This document shows, in pieces, positions 23,284-36,799 of a DNA stretch of 64,000 nucleotides (position 1 is its first letter; the number at the start of each line of letters is the position of its first letter). Source of the DNA: Isoetes taiwanensis (taxonomy: Eukaryota; Streptophyta; Lycopodiopsida; Isoetales; Isoetaceae); the NCBI GenBank assembly GCA_021234155.1, contig JAJEKV010000002.1, forward strand, positions 9,138,409-9,202,408, read 5' to 3'. The position numbers and the translations under genes are program-made. The notes under the pieces are model-generated. The model searched no databases and had not been told where the DNA came from. It saw only the letters and a program-made list of their open reading frames with translations.

Positions 23284-23880
23284 TGAATATATGTACATGA
23301 TCATCCCCTGTTTCCAAGGCTTTCTTGGTTCTAGTTTTGTACAGCAGTTTTTCATTACACTTTTTCAGCAGATGGGAACATTTCAGAGCCATATTTTATG
23401 CTGCATCTGTACCAGTTTTTGTTTTCTTCTTCTTCTTCTTCATATCTTCAAGCTCTGGTGGCTCCAATCCCAGGTTCTTAACTGCCCTGATCTTAAGTAT
23501 AAGGGATTGCTGGTGGGTATTGAGAAAAATGTAAAGATCTAATGAAGAGCTAGCTGGCTGGAAGATCTGATGCTCATAGCTGCTTGATCTTAACCTTTAA
23601 GATACAGGTTGGCTATGGTTTTTACTTCAGTTTCTTCTTCATACCTTGGTTGCAGGGGATCAGAAACTAGTGTAATTACAGAGGAGCATTTTGATCCTCA
23701 TAGATCTTTCTCAGGATTTTGTTGGGTAGAATTCAAAGCAGAGGATCTAAGTTAGAGTTCAGATTAGTGGTCGGCCGACAGAAATTAATTGTTTCTATAC
23801 AGAGAAGTGTAGCAAGCAGCAGAGAAAAAAACACTGTGTAGTTCTGTTCTGATTTTAATACAATACAGTAGTCTCGAGCA
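23284..23880 (+). other. probable 3' UTR of the DUF4408/DUF761 gene
   Basis: Moderately T-rich, without coding signal, and of a base composition unlike the AT-rich DNA further on. A possible poly(A) signal region is gattttaatacaatacag at 23850-23870. The end point is uncertain. Confidence 0.35.
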
Positions 23881-24239
23881 CAAGAAAGCTGGATGCATGA
23901 AGTAGCAGTGTATTTAAGGTACAGGTTTTAGTTAGTCCTTTTTGTTTTGCTTAAAAATTGGTGCATTCCAGGACCGCTGTTGTATGTCTGATATTTAGGA
24001 GGCTGTGCACTGTTATGATTCTGTATATTGTGCTCCTTTGATTTGGCTAATCTGTTGGATAAGTCTGTTCCATTAATTTGGTAGTTTGCTTGAGTGAGAC
24101 CTCCCATGTGGGCTGGATCTAGACTGTACCTCTTAAGACTTCTAAGCCTTCCTGTATCTGACAATAACCAAATTGTTGGTTTCTGGTAAGACTTTATCCT
24201 GTCTTACTATTCAACCTTGCCTTGGGTCCCCTCCCATTT

Positions 24240-24410
24240 AATACCAATATACAGAGCATATAGTTGAATATATAATTGAATTGAAGGTGTTTTTCTTGTT
24301 CAAGAAGATCAATAAACCAATATCAAAGCATATAATTGAATTGAATGAGTTTTTATCGTCCACAAGAATCAATAGACCAATATAAAGTTGTTCATATCAA
24401 CTTGTTTTCA
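24240..24410. repeat. approx. 70-bp imperfect tandem duplication
   Basis: Two diverged units containing gcatata.ttgaa..ataattgaattgaa, then gtttttcttgt or gtttttatcgt, then aagaatcaataaac or aagaatcaatagac and ccaatat. Confidence 0.6.
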
Positions 24411-24529
24411 TATACATCATACTAGGCCCATAATATTAGGTTGTTCATATCATAAGATATGAACTTGTTTATATCATATTACTCTGTATGGCCCATGTGT
24501 TCCCCTACCCCCTTGGTATCTTTTATGTC

Positions 24530-24930
24530 ACCTAATCCCTTCCCCCTAGGTCCCATGTGTTTGATGGATCCTTATATTGATTATGCTCAAATCAAACTTG
24601 TTTAGAATAGTAATTCCACACATTTGCTATGCGTAAGGCTCTCGTGTCATTAGGTGCCTGTCTTTGGCGCATCCACACATTGATTATGATGAAATCAAGC
24701 TTGTTTAGAATAATGTAAAATATCCATTTGTGTTTTTTGGCCCAGAGCTTTGCACTGAGCAATCAAGGATCTTTATGTATCATCATCAAGCTTCTTTAGA
24801 ATGTAATATAAATACCTTTTTGCGCGGAGCAAGCAAGCATCTTTATGTATGTTTGATTATGTTCATTTTTTCATGTGCATCATCGAGCTTCACTTTTTTT
24901 GGCCTAGAGCTTTATTTACAGCCCCCAAAC
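24530..24930. repeat. degenerate tandem repeat
   Basis: The string gattatg.t.aaatcaa.cttgtttagaata recurs at about 24577, 24680 and, more diverged, near 24785. tttttggcccagagcttt recurs as tttttggcctagagcttt near 24737 and 24895. Roughly 100-160-bp units. Confidence 0.5.
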
Positions 24931-27900
24931 ATCATTCTTGTGGTGGCGACCGCTTCTTCAATTTACTTGTTTGTCTTGTGCAACCGGCGAAGGGATCTCT
25001 AACATGTTCTTTTGTTTCGACAGAAAGAATCACAACCTTACAAATAAAACAAGTTGTTAAGTAACTTTTATGACCCATTGTTATATGTCTCTAAAGAGTT
25101 GAAAACCCTTGCATCGAATATTAAATGTTAGTTCTTGTCTATTATAGTGATCATACCTTCTCCATATAGCCTCTCCTGCATAATAAAATTCAAATGAATT
25201 CAATTAGACTTACCTCATAATGTTATAACCTTGATACAGTTATGTGGGATCAGTTGCTTGAGGATACATTATGAGATAATTGTCATCAATTGAATTCCTT
25301 AGATGTAACGTAACAAATGCTAGTCAAATAGATTAGTGCTTTTAGATCACTTGACACAACAGTAGCTAGTAGCTGCACATACTTCAAGAAAAAATAACCT
25401 TATCATAAAATAGTACCTAAAAGAAGAAATCCATAGATAATTTTAGCTCATCCATTTACAGTGTAAAGTAAACAATAGGACCTGTGAAAGAGACTGCAAG
25501 CTTAGTGTAGTTGGCAACAACATCAACAAAAATTTACAATAAAGAGTGTTTTCTTGAGAACCAAAACATGGAATCTTAAAGCATAAAATCACTCATGTAT
25601 GTAAACAATTGAGAAATGGGAGATTATTAGCACTTCACCGACATATCCTTGCCTTCAAACATCATAAGTACTTTCTAACCAACATACAACTTTTTATTCT
25701 ATGTTTGTCTTTCTCTCTCCTCCCATTCACTAGATCCAAATTGTACAAACTTAACTATTACTATTCTTTATCTAGGCTTTTACATTCTTAACATTCTTTT
25801 ATATTTGTTCATACTTATTAAGTTCCATTTTATATTCATAGAAAACAATGGAAGAAATCGTTGTCAACCAACAACATTGCTTAAGCATGAAAGAATTCTT
25901 TGTCAACCACCACACTACAACTAAAAGGTTACCTAGAAACTTTAATATGTTGAAAATAAACCTCACTCAAAAAGGGGTCAAATACAAAAGCTTGCCAATT
26001 TGCTATAATTTTATTTACACAACTTTTATGCATGCTACTTTTTTGGATTCAAATCTCTTAATACAGTAGCTACACATCTTTCAAAAATTGAAACTAAAAT
26101 AATAATCAGAAATAAGCAAATAAAGAAATAAAGTATTTCATACATTTTGTCATGCTTATGGGACCCGAAGATGAGATTTGAAAGTTCTAGGACTAACAGT
26201 TATAGCACTCTTATCCTTGATTTATCCTACTTCTTATTACATTCCCAAATCTAATTTGAATTCATAAAAAGGATGTTATAACCATTTTGCATAAGGTTTT
26301 CTGTATTGGCATATTTATACTCAAGATGTGTCATCTGACAAGTATTTATACCTTGTAATATGTAATATAGCTTAAGAAAAATGTTTTTAAGTAAAAATAA
26401 AAATAAAAATAAAAGGTGCCGCATGTTTTTTCATAAGGAAACATGGTTCTAGAATATGCCATGGATGTTTTAGCATATGCAACAGATATAGCCATGGTTC
26501 TAACACAAATATAGCCATGGTTCTAACACAACACCGACCAATATATGACTGATACATAAGATGCACCAATATAGGATTCAATTGATACACAGGCTTAAAC
26601 TTAAAGGAATGTCCTGAGGAATGCTCTCATTCTACTTTGCTTTATCTTTTAAACAATATGATTGCAATGCCATGAGCGGCTCTATGTAGTATGATTGCAA
26701 TGCCATGAGTGACTCTAACAAGTAGAGATTTAGAATGATGTTTACTTTTGTGTAATACACTTTCTACTATACATGAACATTGGCCCACAACAACTTTTCA
26801 CTTGAGCTTTAACTTTCTTTGCATTCAAACTATTTTAATTTGGGAATAGCATGTGTAAGAAAATGCCTTTGAATCATTAGTCTTAACAAAGATTCTTTCA
26901 AGTTTTTCCTGGCTATTTTTTATAGTGTTCTTTGTTACTTAGACGTCAAAAGCAACATCCATATTTTAAACATAGAAGGATGAAAATTCAATCATCTAGA
27001 GTAAAACATACATAAGAATATTGTTGCTCAATTTACAAAATGAATGCTTAAAATAAATAGTTTGTATGTAAAATGACAATTCTTTTTCAACATAGACCTA
27101 GGGTATGTACGATGGTTGTGTTACATTTGTTCCAACGTGTTGCCTATGGATATAAGTATTCAAGAAGTTTAAAACCTTGAACATATAATCCAAGACTAGG
27201 AGAAAACATGATACACAACTGACAGTATGCTTAAAAGAATTTATAATCAATATAAAATACAAGTGAATGTACAATGCAAGGGGCGAGGAGGACTGGCACA
27301 AGAGAATACGAGGACTCAAATAAGAGTAGCACAATTAGGGTTGAGCCAAAATGGTTATCCTTGACCTCGACTTCACTTTGTGTAGGCATGTGCATATCAT
27401 GCATGTTTCTTTGTATATGCAGGTGCATATCGTACATGATCATCACTTGACATGTATGAATGCATAGAGCATGCATGAATATGTAAACAATATGGAACCT
27501 CTTTATCAAGCAATGGAAATAGCATATTTGCAACATCTTCGACCTTGCAATTCGAAGTTTGAAAGCTTGTTGCAGTTGTTCATGATCTTATGCAAAGTAT
27601 AAGTTTGAGCTTTATTTAATCTTATTATTTTGCACTTGTGGTATGATCACATATGTGTTGTATACATGTAGTTGTCACACTAACCCCCTTCTGCAACGAA
27701 TATGCTTGCATAGATATCAATATTGGAGCTCATCAACCTGGGATGATTATTCTACATAAGCGTGGGTAATTCTTTCCAAGCTATTGCCTACAAAGAGCCG
27801 ACTTCAAGGATGTAACCACAAATTTGGACAAGGAGGAGTTTGAGAGGGAACTGGCCTAATAGGAGAGGTAAGTTTAAAGCAGGTGAATACAAGGTTGTTG

Positions 27901-29168
27901 TAGTGCAATATGTTCAAGTGCGGGGACAATTGCCCCACCATAGTGAGTTGCACAACAAGTGTATTATAAGTTTGCAAAATGTGAGCCTATGAACTATGCC
28001 AGCAGAAAATGGAGGCAAGGAAGTGGTAGTGACAGTAGCAAGAGGGTCAAGCATGCTAAAGATAACGAAAGTGCTCTGATAACGAGCCCAAAACTATTAC
28101 TTACCTAGTTGTAAATGCCATTCAACTTTTGGAAATGGCGAGGGTAGCTTCCGCTGGTGCCATGAGTGAAGAGGCAAATCTTCGAGCTCAGTGAGAATGA
28201 GAGAAGTTAGAATCTCACTCTTTTCGAGGAAAACTTGCACGTAAAAGATCATACTGATAATTTCAGAAAGATGGCTGTAGAATTGGAGGTATATTAAACA
28301 CCAGCTCTATATGCATTGAATATATAGAAGTGACGGTCTTGAGAAAGCAATGAGCATTTGTGAAATCTAACAAGATCGTTGGACTCAATCCCTTTAAAGT
28401 ATTATTGGAGTAGTTAATTGGGTATCTCCCTCGCGAGTACCTGTATAATAGCCCGTGGGAGGAGCTAAAGGGTGCAGATTATAGATTATATGCGGTGTTC
28501 CATGACAACTTGACACAAATTGGCTGGTACGCTCTAGGTTGTAGGCATTTGCGGTGTGTGACTGATTGGATGTTGCAAAGTCAATTTTGTCCGATGGAAG
28601 ATGGATGTGTATTATGCGGAAGTGCAATATGCCATACACAACATGCAAGGGCGTATGCCACCATTACCGCAATTGGTCCCCCGCAGAAGAGAAGGTATAT
28701 CATATACCTTTCAAATGCGAGATGGAACTCTAGAAGGGTGTGGATGAGCCGCGCGAAGGAGAAGTAGTATCGGGCATTAACCGTGATTGGGTGGACCCTA
28801 ATATGGCTGCATAGGAACTTGATGATTACGTTGATTGACTACTAACGGGATTTTATGCTAATCTCAAATCGATTTTAACATTGAACATTTATAAAAGCAT
28901 GATATAGCCAAACACTTAACCCTACCTGACATATGTGATGACATGAATTTTTGAACTTGTCTCCCTACTAAAGTGAATCAGATAAGAAGTGAATTAATGA
29001 CTTGTATCTTTAGCAAATTAGTAGCTCGCCTGGCCCTTTTATATTTTTTCTTAATTTGTTTAAAATAATTTCCATTAAGTTTTATGGGACTCATTAGGAT
29101 CAATTAAATAGGAACATCACAAAAAAACTGGCAGGGGTGCTTGGAGTGTTCTTTAGACAAGTAGATGA
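24931..29168. other. intergenic, AT-rich; no gene recognised
   Basis: Only short frames. Small duplications occur: 23-bp units (atatagccatggttctaaca) at about 26487 and 26510, and 38-bp units (gattgcaatgccatgag) near 26657 and 26695. A short open stretch on + at 28495-28767 is unrecognised. Confidence 0.4.
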
Positions 29169-29600
29169 ATGGCTCAGAACTCGAAAGTGAAGTACTTTGC
29201 ATGTCACGCTAGGCCGAAGTTTTCTGGGGCTAATCAAAGGATTTCTAGACCCCGTTATGTGATCTTTGGAGGATCAAGTTTTCCAGAGCTTCTTTTTCTT
29301 TGCCTCTTGGCGTCAATACCGCTTAGTTATTCACTAAGCGTCAATAATTGCAGAGGCAGTGAAATTGAGGCATGTGGAAATATTGGACCTTCTAGAGGTA
29401 CCGTGACTAGACTTTCAAGCACTCTATTTGATTACCACTCTAAAAAGTGGAAGCTTAGTTGCTTGCTAAGGTTTGCCGATCACAATACGGAGTTCCAGGA
29501 AGTCTTGTTATTGCTATATGTAATCTCCTACAATTTCAAGTGTGAGAACATCACCAAATGTTACTTAATCTTCTTTACCTATTACGACAACAAGACATAA
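29169..29600 (+). CDS. hypothetical ORF, 143 aa
   Basis: An uninterrupted + frame from ATG to TAA: a basic N-terminus (MAQNSKVKYFACHARPKF), then RPRYVIFGGSS and a hydrophobic stretch (FPELLFLCLLASIPLSYSL), then a Cys-containing tail. The length is unusual for this AT-rich region. The RPRYVIFG phrase faintly recalls the start of GDSL esterases, but the catalytic GDS is absent and the rest does not follow. A chance ORF or decayed gene is as likely. Confidence 0.25.
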   Translation: MAQNSKVKYFACHARPKFSGANQRISRPRYVIFGGSSFPELLFLCLLASIPLSYSLSVNNCRGSEIEACGNIGPSRGTVTRLSSTLFDYHSKKWKLSCLLRFADHNTEFQEVLLLLYVISYNFKCENITKCYLIFFTYYDNKT

Positions 29601-32400
29601 TTATGCACGTAGTTGGTGCCAATGAGCATAGCTCCCGTTACATCTTACTGCTGCAATGGAAGGGGATGCTTGAGGAGCACTGTGGCTTGGCATTGTGGAT
29701 GTCTCAGCCTTAAAGTTGTAGCTAGGTTGCATGCGGAAGTAACAAGAGTTGAGAACTCTGTTTTATTATTTCCCTGGAAAAGTGCATAGTCAACGACATC
29801 TGGAGCTCGGATCAAGCCGTCTTTCCTTTGAACTCTATGATAGGACCATAATGGCCAATGGCAAAGAAGGCCATGATCCGCCGAGGATAGATGCCATTGA
29901 ATTGAAGAGCTTCCTTAATTTTAGTTTCATAGTGATGCTTAAGATTGGCATATTGCACCCAGTTGTGATCCCTAGTTTGTACTAATTGGCATTTCATTAT
30001 TTCGGGATGGCAATTATACCGAGTTATGTCTAACACTTGTAACCACCAAGCTTAAACATTCATGTATTTGAAATTAGGTGGCGTCTTCTCGATGTCGGCC
30101 GATGTTACTTATCGAAGCTTAATCAATAAACTACGTTGCATTTTTTGGAATGTCAATCGAAAGAGTTTTGGGAACTTTTGTTATCTTACCTTGTGAGTAG
30201 CGAGTTTTCCTCTATCTTAGTTGCTTCCTAAACTCCATTATCCAAAAGAAGCTCTAAAAGGAGGGTAGAGGAAATCTCGATCCTTCTAACGATCAAGCAA
30301 CATGATTCTCGAGTGCATTATTTGACTAACATTACTGGAAAATGCACTCGGTTGCAATATCAATGATACTAGTAATGGTGTCCGGCGTTGCCGGGCTTTA
30401 GCAACCATTTGTCATGTTACAGCATATAGAGTTCATAGGTGTGAAATATCAAACCCCTTGTATCCTCTTGTACTCAAATACCTAAACTGCTTGTATGCCT
30501 TTCTATGTTCTAATTAGGAGAGAGGGACGATATAAATAGACTATGTTTTCTAGTAAAAATGGATTGCATAAAGTAGAGAAACATGTAGGTTCGAATATTG
30601 TTCTTTTAATCTTCATCTTTGACATATCATGTGCCCTCTAACCCCATGCTTTAACACATTTATGTTGATGTAGAGATATATAAGCAAGGACACCTAAGTC
30701 ACCTTAGCTCGAACCATCGAAAACCGGGAGTATGAACATCGTGAAGGATGCAAAATGTACATCTGTTATATTGTTTTGTAATTGTCGCCAGACTCCACGG
30801 TATTAATTATTTTGCTACATTTGAGTACCTCGTGGTCACAAATGTCCATCCACAAAATGATAGCCTTTACATCTGCTTCTCGGGTTATGCTTGTGCATTT
30901 AAAACCATGGCATGTGCTGGCAAGTTTCCAAAATTAAAATTGAATTTGTTTGCAAAACATGCATGCTTGAAGCATGTGACAATTGGCAATTTGTGAGGGG
31001 AACTGGATTTAGACTTGGTAAAATATTGCATGGATTTCTACTCAACATTTGGGAAGCTGAAGCAAAATCGAGGGGTTATAGCTACGCATATTGAATTGCA
31101 TCTCCTAAAACATGGACAAATGTGGATTGTCTATGTTTGACATCGCTTTCTGTTTGCTGTGTATATATATCCCGCTTAGGAGCTTAGGAAGAGATAATAT
31201 TGAGACACAACATGCCCGAATCAACATATGATATAAAATACACTTTGTGACTACACATTGCACAAAACTTCTGGCAAGAAAATACAAATTTAGTTGGCCC
31301 CTCTAAATCGTGTAGAGCAACGTTCCAGCCTTTTACAACAAACCTCTCACCGTGACTTTGATAAATAGTGACTCCACTCTTCATTACTACAAAACTAGAT
31401 CAGTCATGGTCAAGCAGCATATTTGTTTCATGTACATGAGCCATTGGTATTGCATAGAAAGATGGAACCACCAAAGCAATTGAAACTGGAGCCAGTAAAT
31501 GGAGAAACTTTGGAGTATTTCCCTAAAGAATTTTTACCCATGCTTCATACGCTTGTTTAAAATGCACATGCTAAATGGTAAGTGAATTCAGGGTCCAACA
31601 AAGATGAGTAAGTTCTACCTCATGAATAGAGATGCCCATGTCCATGCCATGAGTTCCTGCAGATCGATCGTAGAGAAGATACACATTAATGCTCAGCTAC
31701 ATCTAATGAATCCATCTCTTGAAGGTGCTTGCTTGTTTTGTTGGTTTAAGTGAGGTTTAGCAAGATGACAGTGAATCTTTTTCCTCGCCTCGCTAATATC
31801 AAACTCAGATAAAAGAAAGGAGGGAGTTTCATAATATACAACTCCGCCTGCATCATAAAAGACGTACAATTCCTTTGAGCTTCAACAAAGATATGGAAAA
31901 CCACAAACAAAGAATGCACCCGGCTAACGGGCTTAGATTTGCAACATAGCCATTACCCAAATCTAAGCTCACAAAAGCATTTTAATGAGTGAACATGACT
32001 TGTGTTAAATGGGATAAATCAGAGTTCTTCTAAAGCCCTACCCAAAGCATTAGTAGCTTATTGCATTTCTCTAAAAAGAGGCCCTCAGAGTGCATATAGA
32101 TTTCGTGGTGAATGCACCTCGGCAGGGATTTTGAAGAGCCTTCATCCTAATTCCAAGGCATGCATAAGCCGACAGCATGTTTGAGATAGAACTGACCGCA
32201 ACCGTGATACTCATCAATGGCAGTGCATTACTGGAACCGTATAAGATAAAATGAATATGGCCTCTTGCAACAATAACTTCAATTCAAACAACTCAATGCA
32301 CAAGAGTTAAACAATAAGAACATCATGTTGTGGTGGAATACTTTGATTATCTTTTAATAAAAGAAATATATATGTGTCTTACTTTGAAGTTAAGTGTGGA
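29601..32400. other. no recognised gene
   Basis: Mixed short frames on both strands. Coding-like phrases such as KSGVTIYQSHGERFVVKGW on the - strand near 31330-31384 are too short to assign. Confidence 0.35.
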
Positions 32401-32900
32401 TATGTGACGGCTCATTTAGTGATAAAGTGTTTGCTTTTGAAAAGGCTAATAACTTTATGTACTACTAGAGTTGGTAAAGTATTTTAGATGCAAATAGGGA
32501 TGCTTGATGTGATCCTTCTTAAAAAAGATATTTTGAAAAGGACTAATAAACTTTATGCACTTAGGGTGGTAAAGCATTTAATGAGAAGGGGTAATTTGTT
32601 TAATTTTAATTTGACAACAAATAAGAAAGTGGATCACACGACTAATTTAGTGTCTTTGTTCCATATGTACTATTCACTTGGTGTGATCCTTCTTGAAAAA
32701 ATAATAATATGCTTTTAAAAAGGGATAATGACTTATGTACTTAAGAGTGGTAAAGCATTTTAGATACAAATAGGAATTATACTTGTGTTTAATTTAATTT
32801 GATAATAAATAAGTGGATCACACCATGCGAATTTAGTGTCCCCTTTTTTTGCATATGTATTATTCATTATGTGATCCATCTTGAAAAAAAAAAAATAGCT
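32400..32900. repeat. approx. 180-bp tandem repeat, about 2.5 copies
   Basis: gtgatccttcttaaaaaa recurs at 32509, 32682 and 32871 (the last as gtgatccatcttgaaaaa), spacing 173 and 189 bp. Within units ttatgtactt..gagt.ggtaaag.atttta and tttaatttgac/taaca/taaataag recur in order. AT-rich and diverged. Confidence 0.7.
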
Positions 32901-33549
32901 TTCAAGTAAAGGAAAGAAAGAAATATCATATTTAAAGTAAAAGTGTTAGTATGTAAAGTGTTGGTTTATTAAAAATACTATTTGTTTACGCTTAAGTTGT
33001 AAGTTCAATATTTGTGTTTCTATTTACTTTTTATCTATGATCACACCTGTGCAAATCCTCTTTAAACAAGGATGGCTTTGACCTTCAATGTTCATAAATT
33101 TTATGAATGTTTGCATATAAGAATGTCACATATCATTTTCTTAAAAAATAGTCATCAAATGGATAACTAATCAAAGAGTTCTTCTACTACTTAAAGAGTT
33201 TCAAGACTCATTTTTGCTATATTTAAACAGCACAGATTTTAAAGTAATTCATTAGAAAGTAGTCAAAGACTTCTTTGTATTAGAGGTATCTAAACACAAA
33301 CAATCGTGAACTTTGTACTAAGAATGTGCTAAACCCTTTGTATAAACCAATCATAAAATTGCATATTTCCATACACCACATCAATTCATAAAATTTATAC
33401 ATGTACGTAAAGAAAAAAAAACAAGTTAGGTATTCAATGGAATTAGAAGCAAAAACTTTTACATTCCAAATTTTTATGGTCACATGGCTTAAGACATCGT
33501 AACATTTTGTAAATCTAATGCCCTGAGGCTTCCAACTATTCACAAATAA

Positions 33550-33630
33550 AACCCGGAGGCTTGCAAATGCAGAAGAAGCCGAGGCAAGCTTTCAGAGGCT
33601 AAGCTGAGGCAAGTCGAGGCTAAGAACAAG
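33550..33630. repeat. short GAGGC-type repeat
   Basis: gaggcttgca, gccgaggcaag, agaggctaag, gctgaggcaag and tcgaggctaag follow each other at 10-15-bp spacing. Purine-rich and possibly replication-slippage derived. Confidence 0.5.
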
Positions 33631-33784
33631 GAAAAAGAGGTGCTCTGCCCTAACAAATTTCATTCATCTGCTTCACCATCTCAAAACAAAAAATAAGCAA
33701 GAAATAAATCAAGTAGCTGAATGATTAAGAAAAGAAAGAAAACATGTATGTACCCATTTAGCAATGCCATGAGCTCCTCGGTCA

Positions 33785-34240
33785 GCTGGATTCGTCTTCA
33801 ACTTCTTCATCTTCTTCATCATTCTGCTTCTTCTCCTTTGGTAGACTAACATTCCCTTCAAGAATTTCCTTCCCAAAATTTCTTCAAGAACACCTCGATG
33901 AACTCCTCGTCTAAATTTCCTTCGATTTCATATTCTCTCGATTCCTCGCTTAAAGGAATCGAGGAATCAGAGGTATCACGCTAGCGAACCGGTGGGCAGC
34001 TGAGGGAATCATGGAGGGAACACCTCTTCCAGTTGTAATAGGCTCTTGAGGACACCTCCCATTTCCAGAGTCATCTCTCTCATGGCGACATGGACTACGT
34101 AAATTGGGCTAAGGGGATCTAGCCGGTTATCGCTGAGATTGGGGAGAATGGGCCAATCTAGGGTTGGAATAGATATAGGCTGGATTAGACGTGAAATCGT
34201 AGGAATGATTCGAATTCCAGTCCTATCAACCATCATTACA
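33785..34240 (-). pseudogene. decayed coding remnant with acidic end, unrecognised
   Basis: The - strand reads MREMTLEMGGVLKSLLQLEEVFPP (in parts) near 34104-34009, then after a shift IPLSEESREYEIEGNLDEEFIEVF and FLKKFWEGNS (33975-33865). After another shift it reads SLPKEKKQNDEEDEEVEDESS and a stop near 33790. The consistent strand, Glu/Asp-rich C-terminus and amphipathic pattern suggest the 3' end of a real gene or element, now frameshifted. No family recognised. Confidence 0.35.
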
Positions 34241-35599
34241 TGCCATTATGTGTGCATGTCTCAAATTTGTTTCATATCCAATATCTTCTTTTTAACCTTT
34301 TATTCTGTAACATCCAATAATATCTTCCTTTTTTTAACCTTTTGCTCCTAAACCTATATGATTTGAGTTTTAACCTGAAAATGAACACCTATATAATTCA
34401 ATTGCACATACTATTTAATACCAAGATGCTACGCCACACTATATCGAAGAATTGGGATTTCTAAAAACACTCCAAACCCTCCTCGGAGAAAAACTTAATT
34501 TAGTGCCGCACCTCACTTGTGTTTAAGTTTAATTTGACAACAAGCAACTTCCATATCAGCGTGATCGCACGGCTTTAAAATGAAGAAAAGAAAATTTTAT
34601 GCCACAACACAATTCGCTTCGTGTGAGCCTAACGTCTTCAGACAACCTCATTTTTGAAATTTGCAACGGCATATGGAATCGAAAGTCCATTCTCCTACAA
34701 TCCATGCTTTTATACATTAAGCAAATTCAAATTTCGAATTGTAGGGGCGGGAAGTCAGGATTAGATGAAGTAAGATCCCTAAGTATAGCTAAGAAATTAC
34801 AATACTGAAATGAAAGTATGATCCGACATAAAGCTTCAACCTACACATTTAAATTTTGAAATGTAGATAGCGGTGGACGCTGCGACGCTTTTTGGTATCC
34901 TCGAGAAACTAAGAGACACCGCCATGAGTTGCCGGGCGCTATAATGCAAGTGGTATTTTAGAAGCTTACTGTTGCATCACCGTCTGGACAACCAAATGTA
35001 ATTAAATACATATGGCGCTTCATGAATGTGCAATCCCTTATTCCGAAGAATATTCCAAGCAAATCAGAATTATGAGAGTTTGGTATCCTAGGTGGCATGG
35101 GAAAAAAGGAGCGGAAATATGACGTGGAATGGCTGTTTTGAGACCCCAAATCCGCCCTCATGATCACACATCTGGCATATGCTGCACTTTATTACTATCT
35201 ATTTATTAACATGACTTATATATTACTTTTTGTCCTCCCGTTACTTATCAGTTACCATTTGGATATTATTGAGATACAAATATAGAAATATATTGGAGCA
35301 TTCACATCATCTAAGTATATAAGTTGATTGCCCCATCACCGAAGTTGGCTTATTGCTGGAAAGCTCTAATGCAATTTGGCTATTTGCCAATGTTTTATTT
35401 ACAAGCGCCTCGAAGAAAGTTTCATCGGTTGTTTTAACTTCACCGTTCCATCTTCGCCTCTACATCTTTTCTGATTCAGCAATGCAACTCGATCCATCTG
35501 CACTATGATTCATTTGAATGCTATTATTCTTGAGGTTTCAGATGATGTGGCCATTTAAATAGTGCCTTCGACACAATCAGATGCGACCAAAGAGTCCAC

Positions 35600-36790
35600 G
35601 AGGATGAATTTGAAGCTGATGAAGAAAATCAAATTTCAAATTCTCAATATTCTCAGAAGCAACAGCTATGGCCCTTTTATCATAAACAAATTTTATTTTA
35701 TTTTTGGGAGGGTGGGATTTTCGTGCTAAAGATTATATTGCGTCTGATCGGATGAACAAAAATCTGAAGACCATTTACACGAGCAAGCAGGTCAATAATA
35801 AGATTGAATGTCTTATTAAGAAGTTCAAATTGGAGAAGGCCAAGAAATCAAGAACAGTTTCTGTGCCAAGCGATTGGATTATTCTTATCAATTAGCTGAT
35901 GTTGTAGGTAAATCCTCTAAAGTTAGAGGATCCACTCATGGTGGCTTTTATTCTTGTATTAAAGGCAAGCAAGGTGATGCCAAAAAAGTTGATTTTATAC
36001 CTCTTGTTGAAGAGTATTGTGGTAAGCAAAAACTTCGTGCATCAAACCGTGTATGAGAGGCAGATGCACAACTTCTAATATATATGGTTGTGACCCCCGA
36101 ACCATCCAAATCGGTGATGACTTTATCATCCCTCTAGTCAGCCGAACTATATAGAATGCGGTATTATTGTTTCCTATTTTTCCAACATTTTTATAGAAAC
36201 GACTTCTGTAGAATTGATGTCTTACCATAAAATTGAGAGGTTTTCATCAGAAATGTCCATTATTTTCATGAATTCACTATAATTGGGATGCAATATTATC
36301 AAATTTTGGCGATTTTTATGAAGTTGCTTTAGTGTACGATCCTAGTAAAACCATCAAATCCAGATTTTAAAAAATGGTAAAATAAATATAGCAACTTTAA
36401 TGGCTTCATTAATCTTAAAGTCATCATCGATCCAACCAGTTCTTTTCTCGTGTAATTTGTGAAGAAAATAGTGTAGAGGATGTGTAAGAGCTTGATCGTA
36501 AGGAATCTGAGATAGGGACCCTCCTAGAAAAGAATTGAAAAAGGTCCTTCTTGCTGAGAGGCAAAAAGACTAGAGCTAGAAGGAACGAGGAGGGTACGAA
36601 GACTACTACAACCATCTAGCACAAGCGATGCAATATGTAATTTCTATACAAAATATTTGAAGCTTATGGAGTTATCACAGCATAAGGGTACAGAGGAGAG
36701 TTTTTGAGGCCAGAAGAGAGGATGCAATACTTAGATATGAGTTTTTAGAGGTTGAAGTTTGCATGTTCCAAGAGGAGTTGTGAAGGCCAA
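35600..36790 (+). pseudogene. decayed GeBP/DUF573-like transcription factor copy
   Basis: An acidic stretch EDEFEADEENQISNSQ (35601-35648) is followed by QLWPFYHKQILFYFWEG. After a frameshift come WDFRAKD, SDRMNKNLKTIYTSKQV and NNKIECLIKKFKLEKAKK (35713-35860). This equals the GeBP-type DNA-binding domain: W.ded.I.lL.gf.dFraK, then DM..fy..ik..l.....k.Ql..KIRrLKKKF. PSDW, a shift, and QLADVVGKSSKVRG match the end of the domain. Near 36690-36780 EARREDAILRYEFLEVEV, then VCMFQEEL, looks like the C-terminal coiled coil. GeBP proteins are plant nuclear regulators. At least two frameshifts and several stops make this a pseudogene, unless the 36060-36420 gap is an intron and the assembly has errors. 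Confidence 0.5.
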
Positions 36791-36799
36791 CTTACTGCA

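Noticed and set aside
29169-29760. GDSL-type esterase gene
   Set aside because: The RPRYVIFG phrase is only a weak likeness. The catalytic GDS motif and later blocks are missing.
30560-30610. tRNA-like GGTTCGAAT string
   Set aside because: No acceptor stem, D-arm or anticodon arm could be built around it.
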